Assembly: GCA_934526015.1 (NCBI GenBank)
Contig: CAKSZY010000002.1
Coordinates: 1-64,000, forward strand
Length of the DNA stretch: 64,000 bases
Reading direction: 5' to 3'
DNA from: an uncultured Dokdonella sp.
Lineage (GTDB): Bacteria > Pseudomonadota > Gammaproteobacteria > Xanthomonadales > Rhodanobacteraceae
The notes beneath the pieces are model-generated. The model saw only the letters and a list, made by a program, of their open reading frames with translations, did no database searches and was not told the origin of the DNA. A program made the position numbers and the translations under genes. Shown piece by piece: positions 36,028 through 45,191 of the stretch (position 1 is the stretch's first letter; every line of letters begins with the position of its first letter).

Positions 36028-36243
36028 ATGTACTTCACCGACGCCGCTGTCCTGCGCAGCGATGGCGGCCGCGCGTTCGACCCCGGGCGTGCGAACGGCG
36101 TCGTGCGCGTCGGCGCCATCCCGGGCGGAACGGGCAATCCGGCAGCGGCCGCACTGCCGCTGTCCGGCCGGGCAGCCGCGCTGCTCGCACTGCTGCTGGC
36201 CGTCGCCGCAGCAGCGGCACTGCGCAGATCCGTCCGCATCTGA
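36028..36243 (+). CDS. Possible small protein with C-terminal membrane anchor
   Basis: 71 aa. After a short polar part, it ends with LPLSGRAAALLALLLAVAAA plus a basic RRSVR tail, the layout of sorting-type C-termini (IPTL/PEP-CTERM-like: LP motif, hydrophobic helix, arginines). The rest is too short for a full target protein, so it may be the remnant of one. It is in the 356-base gap between two minus-strand genes; no good ribosome site. Otherwise that gap shows nothing. Confidence 0.3.
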   Translation: MYFTDAAVLRSDGGRAFDPGRANGVVRVGAIPGGTGNPAAAALPLSGRAAALLALLLAVAAAAALRRSVRI

Positions 36244-36250
36244 GGCCGGC

Positions 36251-37657
36251 TCAGCTCCCGGCGACGGTCATGCGTCCGATCAGGATGGAGCCCGTCAGCA
36301 GGTGCGAGCGCGGGTCGACGTCGCGGCCGACCGCTTCGATCGCCGCGAACATGTCGCGCAGGTTGGAGGCGATGGTGATTTCCTCGACCGGATGCGCGAT
36401 GCGGCCGTTTTCGACCCAGAAACCGGAGGCGCCGCGCGAGTAATCGCCGGTGATCAGCGACACGCCCTGCCCCATCAGTTCGGTGACGACGAGACCCGTG
36501 CCCATGCGCGCGACCAGGGCATCGAAATCGTGCTCGCCGGGAGTCAGCACGACGTTGTGCACGCCGCCGGCGTTGCCGGTGCTGGTCATGCCGAGCTTGC
36601 GCGCCGAATAGCTGCCGAGGATGTAGCGTTCGAGGATGCCGTCGCGGATCAGGTCGGAATCGCGCGTGGCCACGCCCTCGGCATCGAACGCCGACGAACC
36701 ATGGCCGCGGCGCAGGTGCGGGCGCTCGGCGATCTGCACGAACGAAGGAAACACGCGCTGGCCGAGGTGGTCGAGCAGGAAACTCGCCCGCCGGTACAGG
36801 GCACCCCCGCTGACCGCGGAGAGGAAATGGCCGATCAGGCTGCGCGCGACCGGCGGGGTGAACAGCACCGGACACTGGCGCGTGCCGAGCTTGCGCGCAC
36901 CGAGGCGGGCCAGCGTGCGTTCGGCCGCCTTGCGGCCGATCGAGGCGACGTCGGGAAAATCCCCGGCGGCGCGCACGGCCTCGTACCAGTAGTCGCGCTG
37001 CATGCCGGCGGCGTCTTCGGCCAGCAGGGCGACCGAGATCATGTGGCGGGTGTCGCGCTCGCGCGAGAAGAATCCGTGCGAGGTGGCGCCGATGCCGATC
37101 GACGAGCCGATCTGCACGCTGGCGCCTTCGGAGTTGTCGATGCGGGGGTCAAAGGCGCGGCCGGCCTGCTCGCATTCGAGGGCGAGGTCGATCGCCTCGT
37201 CGGTACTGATCTCCCACGGATGCCAGAGGTCGAGATCGGGGAACTCGTGCGCCAGCAGGGCCGGATCGGCAAGGCCGTTGCACGGATCCTCCTCGGTGTG
37301 GCGGGCGATCGCGCAGGCGTGCTCGATGGTCTTGGTGATCGAGTCGGCGCTGAGATCGGCGGTGCTCGCCGAACCCTTGCGCTTGCCGAAAAACACGGTG
37401 AGGGTGAGGCCGCGGTCGCGCGTGCGCTCGATCGCCTCGACCTCGCCGAGGCGCACGCCGACGTGCAGGCCTTCGTCGACGCTGATGCCGAGATCGACCT
37501 CGCTCGCGCCTTTCGCGCGGCAGCGCTTCAGCACGTCCTCGCCGAGCCCGGCGAGGCGGTCGAGTTCGACCAGACTGGCATCCCGGACCGCCGCCGGAGC
37601 GTCCTGGTCACGCGGGTCCGCCGCATTCCCGCCGTGGTTGGTCATCGCTGCGCTCAC
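36251..37657 (-). CDS. pmbA: TldD/PmbA-family metalloprotease subunit PmbA (TldE)
   Basis: 468 aa. It forms a heterodimer with TldD that trims peptides (antibiotic leader peptides, CcdA in E. coli). It lacks the HExxxH motif, as expected for the non-catalytic partner. GLVVTELMGQGVSLITGDYSRGASGFWVENG is the family signature. I chose the GTG at 37657 because GGAGG lies seven bases upstream; ATGs at 37645 and 37681 are alternatives. It diverges from darP. The TldD gene lies 820 bases further on the same strand. Confidence 0.93.
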   Translation of the reverse strand: MSAAMTNHGGNAADPRDQDAPAAVRDASLVELDRLAGLGEDVLKRCRAKGASEVDLGISVDEGLHVGVRLGEVEAIERTRDRGLTLTVFFGKRKGSASTADLSADSITKTIEHACAIARHTEEDPCNGLADPALLAHEFPDLDLWHPWEISTDEAIDLALECEQAGRAFDPRIDNSEGASVQIGSSIGIGATSHGFFSRERDTRHMISVALLAEDAAGMQRDYWYEAVRAAGDFPDVASIGRKAAERTLARLGARKLGTRQCPVLFTPPVARSLIGHFLSAVSGGALYRRASFLLDHLGQRVFPSFVQIAERPHLRRGHGSSAFDAEGVATRDSDLIRDGILERYILGSYSARKLGMTSTGNAGGVHNVVLTPGEHDFDALVARMGTGLVVTELMGQGVSLITGDYSRGASGFWVENGRIAHPVEEITIASNLRDMFAAIEAVGRDVDPRSHLLTGSILIGRMTVAGS

Positions 37658-37716
37658 GCCGTATCCTCCGCCACCATTCATTGCCACCCAGACGCCGCGG
37701 CACGCGGCGACCACCG

Positions 37717-38253
37717 ATGTCCCACGACCCGACCGACGACGAACCTTTCGACGGCCCCAGCCGCAGCCAGTTGCGCCGCGAGGCGCTGGCCGTGCTCGCC
37801 CTCGCCGAGGCCCTCGTGGACCTGCCCGATGCCGAGCTGCAACGCATGCCGCTCGACGACGATCTCGTCGGCGAGGTGCGCCGCGCGCGCGCGGTGCCGC
37901 AGCAGATCGCGCGCAAGCGCCAGATCCAGTACCTCGCCAAGCAGATGCGCAAGCTCGACGACGAGGCCCTCGCGCCGCTGCGCGCCGCCCTTGCCCATGA
38001 CCGCGCGCAGATGCGCCGTGCCGCCGCCGACCTGCACCAGGTCGAACGCTGGCGCGACCGCCTGATCGCCGAGGGCGACGACGCCATCGGCGCATGGCTG
38101 GCCCTGCACCCGGCCGCCGACCGCCAGCAGCTGCGCGCGCTGGTGCGCCAGGCGAAGCTCGAAGCGGATCGCTCGAAACCGCCGCGCGCGTCGCGCGAAC
38201 TGTTCCGCCTGCTGCGCGAAACGTCCGCGGCGGAACCTGACGATGGGGTTTAG
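37717..38253 (+). CDS. darP: Ribosome-associated DUF615 protein DarP (YjgA)
   Basis: 178 aa. DUF615 protein that in E. coli assists maturation of the 50S ribosomal subunit. Signature SRSQLRREALAVLALAE (about 15-31) and the QQIARKRQIQYLAKQMRK helix are clear. The ATG at 37717 is the family start; the frame is open 12 codons upstream. It diverges from pmbA, an arrangement also seen in E. coli relatives. Confidence 0.92.
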   Translation: MSHDPTDDEPFDGPSRSQLRREALAVLALAEALVDLPDAELQRMPLDDDLVGEVRRARAVPQQIARKRQIQYLAKQMRKLDDEALAPLRAALAHDRAQMRRAAADLHQVERWRDRLIAEGDDAIGAWLALHPAADRQQLRALVRQAKLEADRSKPPRASRELFRLLRETSAAEPDDGV

Positions 38254-38313
38254 CGTCATCGCGTCCATGGAAGGTCTGCCCTTCGTGATGGGAGCCAAGG
38301 CCGAGGCAAAAGC

Positions 38314-38457
38314 CTGAAACACGGAGCACACGGAGCACACGGAGAAAAGCCCGGCGGGAGCCTCGGATTCCTGCCGCATCGCGGTGAGAGCCGGGATGAC
38401 GGGATCGTTCACGCATTCCTTCGGAGCAGGTCATTTGCTCCGTGTGCTCCGTGTTTC
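38314..38457. repeat. Single ACACGGAGC-type dyad repeat
   Basis: The left arm (38314-38345) repeats CACGGAGCA units after TGAAACACGG. The right arm (38437-38457) is the matching GCTCCGTGTGCTCCGTGTTTC, 90 bases away, so the transcript could fold into a long hairpin. It fills the gap between darP and tldD and is the same family as the tandem array at 56274-56730. The flank GGCAAAAGCC also matches that array in reverse orientation. Confidence 0.75.
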
Positions 38458-38476
38458 GATCTTCCGGAACACGCGC

Positions 38477-39919
38477 TCAAGCCGCAGTCCCGCCGACCGT
38501 CATCGCGTCGATGCGCAGGGTCGGCTGGCCGACGCCGACCGGCACGCTCTGGCCGTCCTTGCCGCAGACGCCGACACCTTCATCGAGCGCGAGGTCGTTG
38601 CCGATCATCGACACCCGCTGCAGCACCTCGGCGCCGGCACCGACCAGGGTCGCGCCCTTGACCGGACGCGTGATCCGGCCGTCTTCGATCAGATACGCCT
38701 CGCTCGCCGAGAACACGAACTTGCCGTTGGTGATGTCGACCTGGCCGCCGCCGAAGTTGACCGCGTAGAGGCCGCGCTTGACCGAGCGCAGGATGTCCCC
38801 GGGATCATGCCGGCCGGCCAGCATGTAGGTGTTGGTCATGCGCGGCATCGGCAGGTGGGCGAACGACTCGCGGCGCCCGTTTCCGGTCGGTCGCATGCCC
38901 ATCAGGCGGGCGTTGAACTTGTCCTGGATGAGTCCCTTCATGATGCCGTCCTCGACCAGCACCGTGCAGTTGGTCGGCGTGCCTTCGTCGTCGATGCCGA
39001 GCGAGCCGCGCCGACCGGCCAGGGTGCCGTCGTCGACGATCGTCACGCCCGGCGCGGCGACGCGCTCGCCGATGCGACCGCTGAATGCGGACGTCTCCTT
39101 GCGATGGAAGTCGCCCTCGAAACCGTGGCCGATCGCCTCGTGCAGCAGCACGCCGGGCCAGCCGGGACCGAGCACCACGGTCATCGTGCCGGCCGGAGCC
39201 TCGACGGCCTCGAGGTTGACCAGCGCCGAGCGCACGGCTTCCTCCGCGAGCCGGTACGCGCGGCCGTTGGCCAGCAGTTCGTCGTAGCCGTAGCGGCCAC
39301 CGCCGCCGGCACTGCCGCTTTCGCGGCGACCGCCCTGTTCGGCGATGACCTGGATATTGATGCGCACCAGCGGCCGCACGTCGGCGGCCAGGGTGCCGTC
39401 GGAGCCGGCGACGAGAATCGTGTCGAGTGCGGACGAAACGCTGACGATGACCTGCTTCACGCGCGGATCCCGCGCACGCGTCCAGGCATCGACCTCGCGC
39501 AGCAGGGCGACCTTGGCCTCGCTCGACAGGGTGTCGATCGGGTCGATGGCGGGATACAGCGCATGCGCCGTGGCGATCGCCAACGGACGGCCGCTGCCCT
39601 CGCCCCCCGCCCGCGCAATCGCCCGCGCCGAACCGGCGGCGTCGAGCAGGGCCGGCAGGACGATCTCGTCGGAGTAGGCGAAACCGGTCTTTTCGCCCGA
39701 CATCGCACGCACGCCGACGCCCTGCTCGATGGCGTGGCTGCCCTCCTTGACGATGCCGTCCTCGAGCACCCAGGACTCGCTGCGCGAATGCTGGAAATAG
39801 AGGTCGGCGGCGTCGACCGCAGGCGTCATCAGGCGCGCGAACACGCGGTCGAGGTCGGCGGCGGCAAGGCCGCCTGGACGCAACAGCCGCTGTTCGGCCA
39901 GCGCAAAGGTTTCGCTCAT
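38477..39919 (-). CDS. tldD: Metalloprotease TldD
   Basis: 480 aa. Catalytic partner of PmbA. The zinc motif [11 protein letters not shown] (HExxxH) lies about 265-275, and the GMGVRAM-like N-terminal segment and [20 protein letters not shown] are conserved. ATG at 39919; the frame is open a further 21 codons, without support. The encoded protein acts in the cytoplasm. Downstream lies the dyad repeat, not pmbA directly. Confidence 0.96.
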   Translation of the reverse strand: MSETFALAEQRLLRPGGLAAADLDRVFARLMTPAVDAADLYFQHSRSESWVLEDGIVKEGSHAIEQGVGVRAMSGEKTGFAYSDEIVLPALLDAAGSARAIARAGGEGSGRPLAIATAHALYPAIDPIDTLSSEAKVALLREVDAWTRARDPRVKQVIVSVSSALDTILVAGSDGTLAADVRPLVRINIQVIAEQGGRRESGSAGGGGRYGYDELLANGRAYRLAEEAVRSALVNLEAVEAPAGTMTVVLGPGWPGVLLHEAIGHGFEGDFHRKETSAFSGRIGERVAAPGVTIVDDGTLAGRRGSLGIDDEGTPTNCTVLVEDGIMKGLIQDKFNARLMGMRPTGNGRRESFAHLPMPRMTNTYMLAGRHDPGDILRSVKRGLYAVNFGGGQVDITNGKFVFSASEAYLIEDGRITRPVKGATLVGAGAEVLQRVSMIGNDLALDEGVGVCGKDGQSVPVGVGQPTLRIDAMTVGGTAA

Positions 39920-40227
39920 GGATCGGGGAACCTGGAGGGGGTTTCGAACCCGTTGGGTGGGGGCTGAGGCGGGGCAAAACAAGGCTCGCCAGGGCCTCTG
40001 CCGGGCCCACGGCGGGACGACGCAGCCGGCCAGGACGCATCATGCCATGCCGCGCCGCCGCGCCCGGACGCGCCTCGGCGCGGCCGCGTGTCGCTGCGTC
40101 GCAGACAAGCCGCCCGGGCCGCGCGGCCCGTCTGCCTGCACGCCGCGCCGACGCAAGCCGCTACACTACGCGCCCCTCCTTCCACGTCGAGTCGCCGGTC
40201 GCGGCCATCGGCGCATCGAGAATCCCC
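39920..40227. other. Divergent intergenic region between tldD and the helicase gene
   Basis: 308 bases that must hold both promoters. Very GC-rich and rich in CGCGCC strings. I see no convincing -10/-35 pair, repeat or small gene. Open frames across it are extensions of neighbouring genes. Confidence 0.4.
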
Positions 40228-42153
40228 ATGTCCGAACCGGCGCCCGACGGCACGCCCGCCGCTTCCACCTTCAAGGCACTTGCACTGATCGAGCCGCTGC
40301 AGCGCGTGCTCGCCGAAGTCGGCTACGAAGCGCCCTCGCCGATCCAGGCGGAAACGATCCCGCATCTGCTCGCCGGTCGCGACGTGCTCGGCCAGGCGCA
40401 GACCGGCACCGGCAAGACCGCGGCCTTTGCCCTGCCGGTGCTGAATGCGCTCGACCTCTCGCGCACGAAGCCGCAGGCGCTGGTGCTGGCACCGACGCGC
40501 GAACTCGCCATCCAGGTCGCCGAGGCGTTCCAGCGCTACGCCGCCCACCTGCCGGGCTTCCAAGTCCTGCCGATCTACGGCGGCCAGGCCTACGGCCCGC
40601 AGCTCGCCGGGTTGCGCCGCGGCGCGCATGTCGTCGTCGGCACGCCGGGACGCATCATCGACCACCTCGAACGCGGCTCGCTCGATCTTTCGCAACTGAC
40701 CACCCTGGTCCTCGACGAAGCCGACGAGATGCTGCGCATGGGCTTCATCGACGACGTCGAGGCGGTGCTCGAGAAGACCCCGCCGACGCGCCGCATCGCC
40801 CTGTTCTCGGCGACCATGCCGGCGCCGATCCGGCGCATCGCGCAAAAGCACCTGCGCGAGCCGGTCGAAGTGACGATCAAGGCGAAGACGACGACCGCGG
40901 CGAACATCCGCCAGCGCTACTGGCTGGTCAGCGGCGTGCACAAGCTCGACGCGCTGACGCGCATCCTCGAAGCCGAGCCGTTCGACGCGATGATCGTGTT
41001 CGCGCGCACCAAGCAGGCCACCGAGGAACTCGCCGAGCGCCTGCAGGCGCGCGGTCTCGCCGCCGCGGCGATCAACGGCGACATCGCCCAGCCATTGCGC
41101 GAGCGCACGATCCAGCAACTCAAGGACGGCAAGCTCGACATCCTCGTCGCCACCGACGTCGCCGCGCGCGGCCTCGACGTCGAGCGCATCAGCCACGTGT
41201 TCAACTACGACATTCCCTACGACACCGAGTCCTACGTGCACCGCATCGGCCGCACCGGCCGCGCCGGCCGCCAGGGCGATGCGATCCTGTTCGTCACCCC
41301 GCGCGAACGCGGCATGCTGCGCGCGATCGAGCGCGCCACGCGCCAGCCGATCGAGGTGATGGATCTGCCCTCGGTCGAGATCGTCAACGATCGCCGCGTC
41401 GCCCGCTTCCGCGACCGCATCGTCGCCGCGCTCGGCGCCGGCGACCTCGGCGTCTACCGCTCGATCATCGAACAGGTCGAACGCGAGCACGACGTGCCGG
41501 CGATCGAGATCGCCGCCGCCCTCGCCCGCCTCGCCCAGGGCGACAAGCCGCTGCTGCTCGATCCACCCGCCCGCGTCGAGCGCCGCGAAGCGGAAACCGC
41601 AGCGCGCCCGGGCCGCCCCGACCGCAGCACGCGCGAGGCGCGAGGGCAGCGCGAGCCGGGCCATGGCGAATCCGCTGTTCCGCCGCGCGAAGGCGACGGC
41701 GAACGCCGGCCGCGCCCGCCGCGCGAGTTCGAGCGCAGCGCGCCGGCGCACCGCGATCCCGAGCCCGGCATGGAAACATTCCGCGTCGAGGTCGGCCACG
41801 CCCACGGCGTCAAACCCGGCAACATCGTCGGCGCGATCGCCAACGAAGCCGAACTCGACAGCAAGCACATCGGCCGCATCTCGATCCGCGACGACCACAG
41901 CCTGATCGACCTGCCCGAAGGCATGCCGCCGGAAATCCTCGCCCACCTGAAAAAGGTCTGGGTGGCCGGCCAGCGCCTGCGCATCAGCCGCCTCGCCGCG
42001 CATGCCGGCGGCGACACCGCGGCGCCACGCCGGCACGATGCCGCGCCGAAAGGACCCCGCCCGCCGCGTGCCGGCGGTGCGCCGAAGCCGGGCTTCGACG
42101 GTCCGCGGCCGCCGCGCAAGCCGCATCGCAAGGGCGGCTCCGCGCCGAAGTAG
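40228..42153 (+). CDS. deaD: DEAD-box ATP-dependent RNA helicase (DeaD/CsdA type)
   Basis: 641 aa. RecA-like core with the Q motif (Q40), AQTGTGKT (57-64), DEAD (163-166), SAT (193-195) and HRIGRTGR in the second lobe. A DbpA-type RNA-binding domain (about 515-585; FRVEVGHAHGVKPGNIVGAI) follows, flanked by Arg/Pro-rich linkers (about 450-510) and a basic tail (PRPPRKPHRKGGSAPK). This layout is that of DeaD, which unwinds RNA in ribosome assembly and at low temperature. Start at the ATG 40228, where homology starts. Confidence 0.94.
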   Translation: MSEPAPDGTPAASTFKALALIEPLQRVLAEVGYEAPSPIQAETIPHLLAGRDVLGQAQTGTGKTAAFALPVLNALDLSRTKPQALVLAPTRELAIQVAEAFQRYAAHLPGFQVLPIYGGQAYGPQLAGLRRGAHVVVGTPGRIIDHLERGSLDLSQLTTLVLDEADEMLRMGFIDDVEAVLEKTPPTRRIALFSATMPAPIRRIAQKHLREPVEVTIKAKTTTAANIRQRYWLVSGVHKLDALTRILEAEPFDAMIVFARTKQATEELAERLQARGLAAAAINGDIAQPLRERTIQQLKDGKLDILVATDVAARGLDVERISHVFNYDIPYDTESYVHRIGRTGRAGRQGDAILFVTPRERGMLRAIERATRQPIEVMDLPSVEIVNDRRVARFRDRIVAALGAGDLGVYRSIIEQVEREHDVPAIEIAAALARLAQGDKPLLLDPPARVERREAETAARPGRPDRSTREARGQREPGHGESAVPPREGDGERRPRPPREFERSAPAHRDPEPGMETFRVEVGHAHGVKPGNIVGAIANEAELDSKHIGRISIRDDHSLIDLPEGMPPEILAHLKKVWVAGQRLRISRLAAHAGGDTAAPRRHDAAPKGPRPPRAGGAPKPGFDGPRPPRKPHRKGGSAPK

Positions 42154-42241
42154 CGCCCACGCGCAGGATGCTGTGGTGGTGCGCGGGCGCAACGCGCGCT
42201 GCAGCAGCCGCTGCCGGCCCACCATGCAACGGCCGTGCGGG

Positions 42242-43756
42242 TCAGCGCCCCTCGTACGCGGCGAGCATGACCGCAATCGCATCGAGGTCGGCCGACGGTC
42301 GCGTCGGTGCCGGCCGGGTGCCGGCCGGCGGCTCGTAGTTGTTGAGGACAAGGGCGAAAGCGAGGCGCTCGCCGGTCTTGCCCAGGGCATAGCCGGCCAG
42401 CGACCAGGTGTGCGCCATGCTGCCGGTCTTGGCGTACACGCGCCCCTTCGCATCGGTGTCGCGCATGCGCCCGGTCAGCGAGCCGTCGACGCCGGCTTCC
42501 GGCAGGGCGACGCGGAAGGCCTGCGCCTCGGCTGCGCTGCCTTCGTGGACGAGCAGCGTGGTCAGTGCGCGCGGGGTGACCAGATTGCGCCGCGAAAGGC
42601 CCGCGCCGTCCTCGATCAGCGCACTGCCGCGCGGAATGCCGATCGAGGCCAGCCAACGGCGCATCGTCTCCAGCGCGCGCGCCTCGCTCGAGCGGAAGCG
42701 CCCGGCGGCGACACCGGCCGCACGATCCTCGGCGGCATCCTCGGCGCCGACCATCAGCAGCAGGTTCTGCATGTACAGGTTCTGCGACACCTTGAGGCCG
42801 CGCTCGACGATCGCCGACAGCGGCGGCGACCACAGGTCGGCGATGGGCTGCCAGCTGCCGGTGTCGACAGCGCCGTCGCGCTGCGGCCAGTAGAGGCTTC
42901 GCACGCGCCCGTGGAAACGCACGTCCTGGCGCAGCAGGGCCGCGCGCAACTGTTCGCCGGCGGCGAGCGCCGGGTCGGGCATGGCGAGGCGGAAGGTCTG
43001 CAGGCCGGCATCGCGCGCCACCGGACCGAACGCACGCAGCACCGCGTCGCCGGGCGCGCGGTACAGGCTGATGTCGGTGATCCCGCCGGCGGCCACGGTG
43101 TGCAGGCGGTTGTCGAGATCGGGGGCAGCGAACGGCGCGTCGTAGCGCACGCGCGCGCGGCCCCCGGTCTTTGCCGCCGGGGTGATTTCCAGGCGCACGA
43201 TGTTGTCGTCGACGCTGAGCGCCGAAGCCGGCGCCCCGAACCAGCTGGCGAGGTCGGCCGCCTCCCAGCCACGCCCGTACAGCGGCGCGGCGAACCAGGT
43301 GGCATCGGCAACGAGGTCGCCGCCGACCTCGCGCACGCCGCTCTTGCGCAACTCGATTGCCAGGGTGTCGGCCCACGACACGCGCTTGTCGAACCCGAGG
43401 GTCGGATCGCCGTAGCCGACGAGGACGAGATCGCCCGGCATGCTGCCGTCGCGGCGCACCGGTGCGGTGGCGAACAGGCGCGTCGGCACGCGGTGCTGCG
43501 CACCGAAACGCGCCAGGGCGAGGCCGGCGGTGAACAGCTTGGCGGTCGATGCCGGCGTGAACAGGGTGTCGGCGTCGCGCGCGTAGAGGGTCTGGCCGCT
43601 GTCGAGCGAGACGATGTGGATGCCCCAGCGCGCCGCGGCGAAGCGCGGCTGCGCAACATGCGCGTCGATGCGTTCGGCGAGGGTCGGCGGCGGCGCCGGA
43701 TCGGCACCGGCAGGTGCGCTCGCCAGCAGGCATGCGGCGGCAAGCAGGCAGCGCAC
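42242..43756 (-). CDS. dacB: D-Ala-D-Ala carboxypeptidase/endopeptidase (PBP4, S13)
   Basis: 504 aa, periplasmic. It removes the terminal D-Ala of peptidoglycan stems and cuts cross-links. Signal peptide about 1-18 (LLAAACLLASAPAGA). The three penicillin-binding motifs are present: STAK (S70-K73), SQN (in VSQNLYMQNLL) and KTGS (AKTGSMAHTW). A large insert between SxxK and SxN is typical of class C PBP4. I start at the GTG at 43756, two bases after the rarA stop. The open frame extends far upstream only because it overlaps rarA in another frame. Confidence 0.93.
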   Translation of the reverse strand: MRCLLAAACLLASAPAGADPAPPPTLAERIDAHVAQPRFAAARWGIHIVSLDSGQTLYARDADTLFTPASTAKLFTAGLALARFGAQHRVPTRLFATAPVRRDGSMPGDLVLVGYGDPTLGFDKRVSWADTLAIELRKSGVREVGGDLVADATWFAAPLYGRGWEAADLASWFGAPASALSVDDNIVRLEITPAAKTGGRARVRYDAPFAAPDLDNRLHTVAAGGITDISLYRAPGDAVLRAFGPVARDAGLQTFRLAMPDPALAAGEQLRAALLRQDVRFHGRVRSLYWPQRDGAVDTGSWQPIADLWSPPLSAIVERGLKVSQNLYMQNLLLMVGAEDAAEDRAAGVAAGRFRSSEARALETMRRWLASIGIPRGSALIEDGAGLSRRNLVTPRALTTLLVHEGSAAEAQAFRVALPEAGVDGSLTGRMRDTDAKGRVYAKTGSMAHTWSLAGYALGKTGERLAFALVLNNYEPPAGTRPAPTRPSADLDAIAVMLAAYEGR

Positions 43757-43758
43757 GC

Positions 43759-45102
43759 TCAGGTCTTCGGCTTGCGCGCTTCGCGCCGCGCCGCGCGCAA
43801 GGCGGCGAGCTTCTCGCCGATCTTCAGTTCGAGACCGCGCTCGACCGGCCGGTAGAACTCGTGCCCGGCCAGTGCGTCGGGCAGGCATTGCTGGTCGAGG
43901 GCGACGCCGCCGTCGGCGTCGTGGTCGTACTGGTAGCCCTTGCCGTAGCCAAGGCCCTTCATGAGCCGGGTCGGCGCGTTGCGCAGGTGCATCGGCACTT
44001 CCAGCGTGCCGTTCGCCTGCACTTCCGCACGCGCCTCGTTGAAGGCCATGTAGGCGGCGTTGCTCTTCGCCGCGATGGCCAGGTAGATCGCCAGTTCGGC
44101 GAAGGCGAGTTCGCCCTCGGGCGAGCCGAGGCGCTCGTACGTGTTCCAGGCTTCCAGGGCGAGGGTCAGCGCACGCGGATCGGCGAGGCCGATGTCCTCG
44201 ATCGCCATGCGGGTCAGGCGCCGGGCGAGGTAGGCCGGATCGACACCGCCATCGAGCATGCGCGTGCACCAGTACAGCGCGGCATCCGGGTCGGACGAAC
44301 GCACCGACTTGTGCAGGGCGGAAATCTGGTCGTAGAACTGCTCGCCGCCCTTGTCGAAGCGGCGCGTGCGGTCGGCCAGCACCTGCGCCAGCGTGGTTTC
44401 GTCGACGCTTCCGTCCTCGGCCAGTCCGGCGGCGATCTCGAGCAGGGTCAGGGCGCGGCGCACGTCGCCGTCGGCGGCCCGTGCGATCCTCGCCAGGACC
44501 GCATCGTCGATGTCGAGGCCGAGCGCGCCGAGGCCGCGCTCGCGATCGTCGAGAGCGCGCCGCAGTGCCGCGGCGATGTCGTCGGCGGAAACCGCCTCGA
44601 GCACGTGCACGCGACAGCGCGAGAGCAGCGCCGAGTTGAGCTCGAACGAGGGGTTCTCGGTGGTTGCGCCGACGAACAGGATCACGCCGCGTTCGATGTG
44701 CGGCAGGAAGGCATCCTGCTGGGCCTTGTTGAAGCGGTGCACCTCGTCGACGAACAGCACCGTGCGGCGCCCCTCGGCAAAGCGGCGTTCGGCGTCGGCG
44801 AGCGCGGCGCGCACGTCGGGCAGGCCCGACATCACCGCCGAGATGGCACGGAACTCGGCATCGGCATAGTGCGCCAGCAACAGCGCGAGCGTGGTCTTGC
44901 CGCATCCGGGCGGCCCCCACAGGATCATCGAGTGGACCTTGCCGGCCTCGATCGCGCGGCGCAGCGACCGCCCGTCCGCGAGCAGGCGCGACTGGCCGAC
45001 GATCTCGTCCAGCGTGCGCGGACGCATGCGCTCGGCGAGCGGCTTCAGGGCTTCGGATTCGACGAACAGCGATGCCGCGCCGACGGATTTGCGGGGAGCC
45101 AT
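43759..45102 (-). CDS. rarA: Replication-associated recombination protein RarA (MgsA)
   Basis: 447 aa AAA+ ATPase of the clamp-loader family that acts at stalled forks. Walker A GPPGCGKT (63-70), Walker B LFVDEVHRF (about 116-124), sensor GATTENPSFELNSALLSR. The C-terminal part, which forms the tetramer, includes PTRLMKGLGYGKGYQYDHD. ATG at 45102. In relatives the gene follows lolA directly; here a copper cassette of about 5.7 kb lies between them. Confidence 0.96.
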   Translation of the reverse strand: MAPRKSVGAASLFVESEALKPLAERMRPRTLDEIVGQSRLLADGRSLRRAIEAGKVHSMILWGPPGCGKTTLALLLAHYADAEFRAISAVMSGLPDVRAALADAERRFAEGRRTVLFVDEVHRFNKAQQDAFLPHIERGVILFVGATTENPSFELNSALLSRCRVHVLEAVSADDIAAALRRALDDRERGLGALGLDIDDAVLARIARAADGDVRRALTLLEIAAGLAEDGSVDETTLAQVLADRTRRFDKGGEQFYDQISALHKSVRSSDPDAALYWCTRMLDGGVDPAYLARRLTRMAIEDIGLADPRALTLALEAWNTYERLGSPEGELAFAELAIYLAIAAKSNAAYMAFNEARAEVQANGTLEVPMHLRNAPTRLMKGLGYGKGYQYDHDADGGVALDQQCLPDALAGHEFYRPVERGLELKIGEKLAALRAARREARKPKT

Positions 45103-45191
45103 GGCGGAATCATACGCAATGCAGCGCGGCCTGCCGCGCGCCGTCGGGCAAGCCGCCCTGCCCGGCCCCGCACGCAAGCGCCGCGGTGCCC

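Noticed and set aside
42242..44920. 892-codon frame joining dacB with upstream sequence
   Set aside because: The first half is rarA in the wrong frame. The dacB signal peptide marks its real start at 43756.
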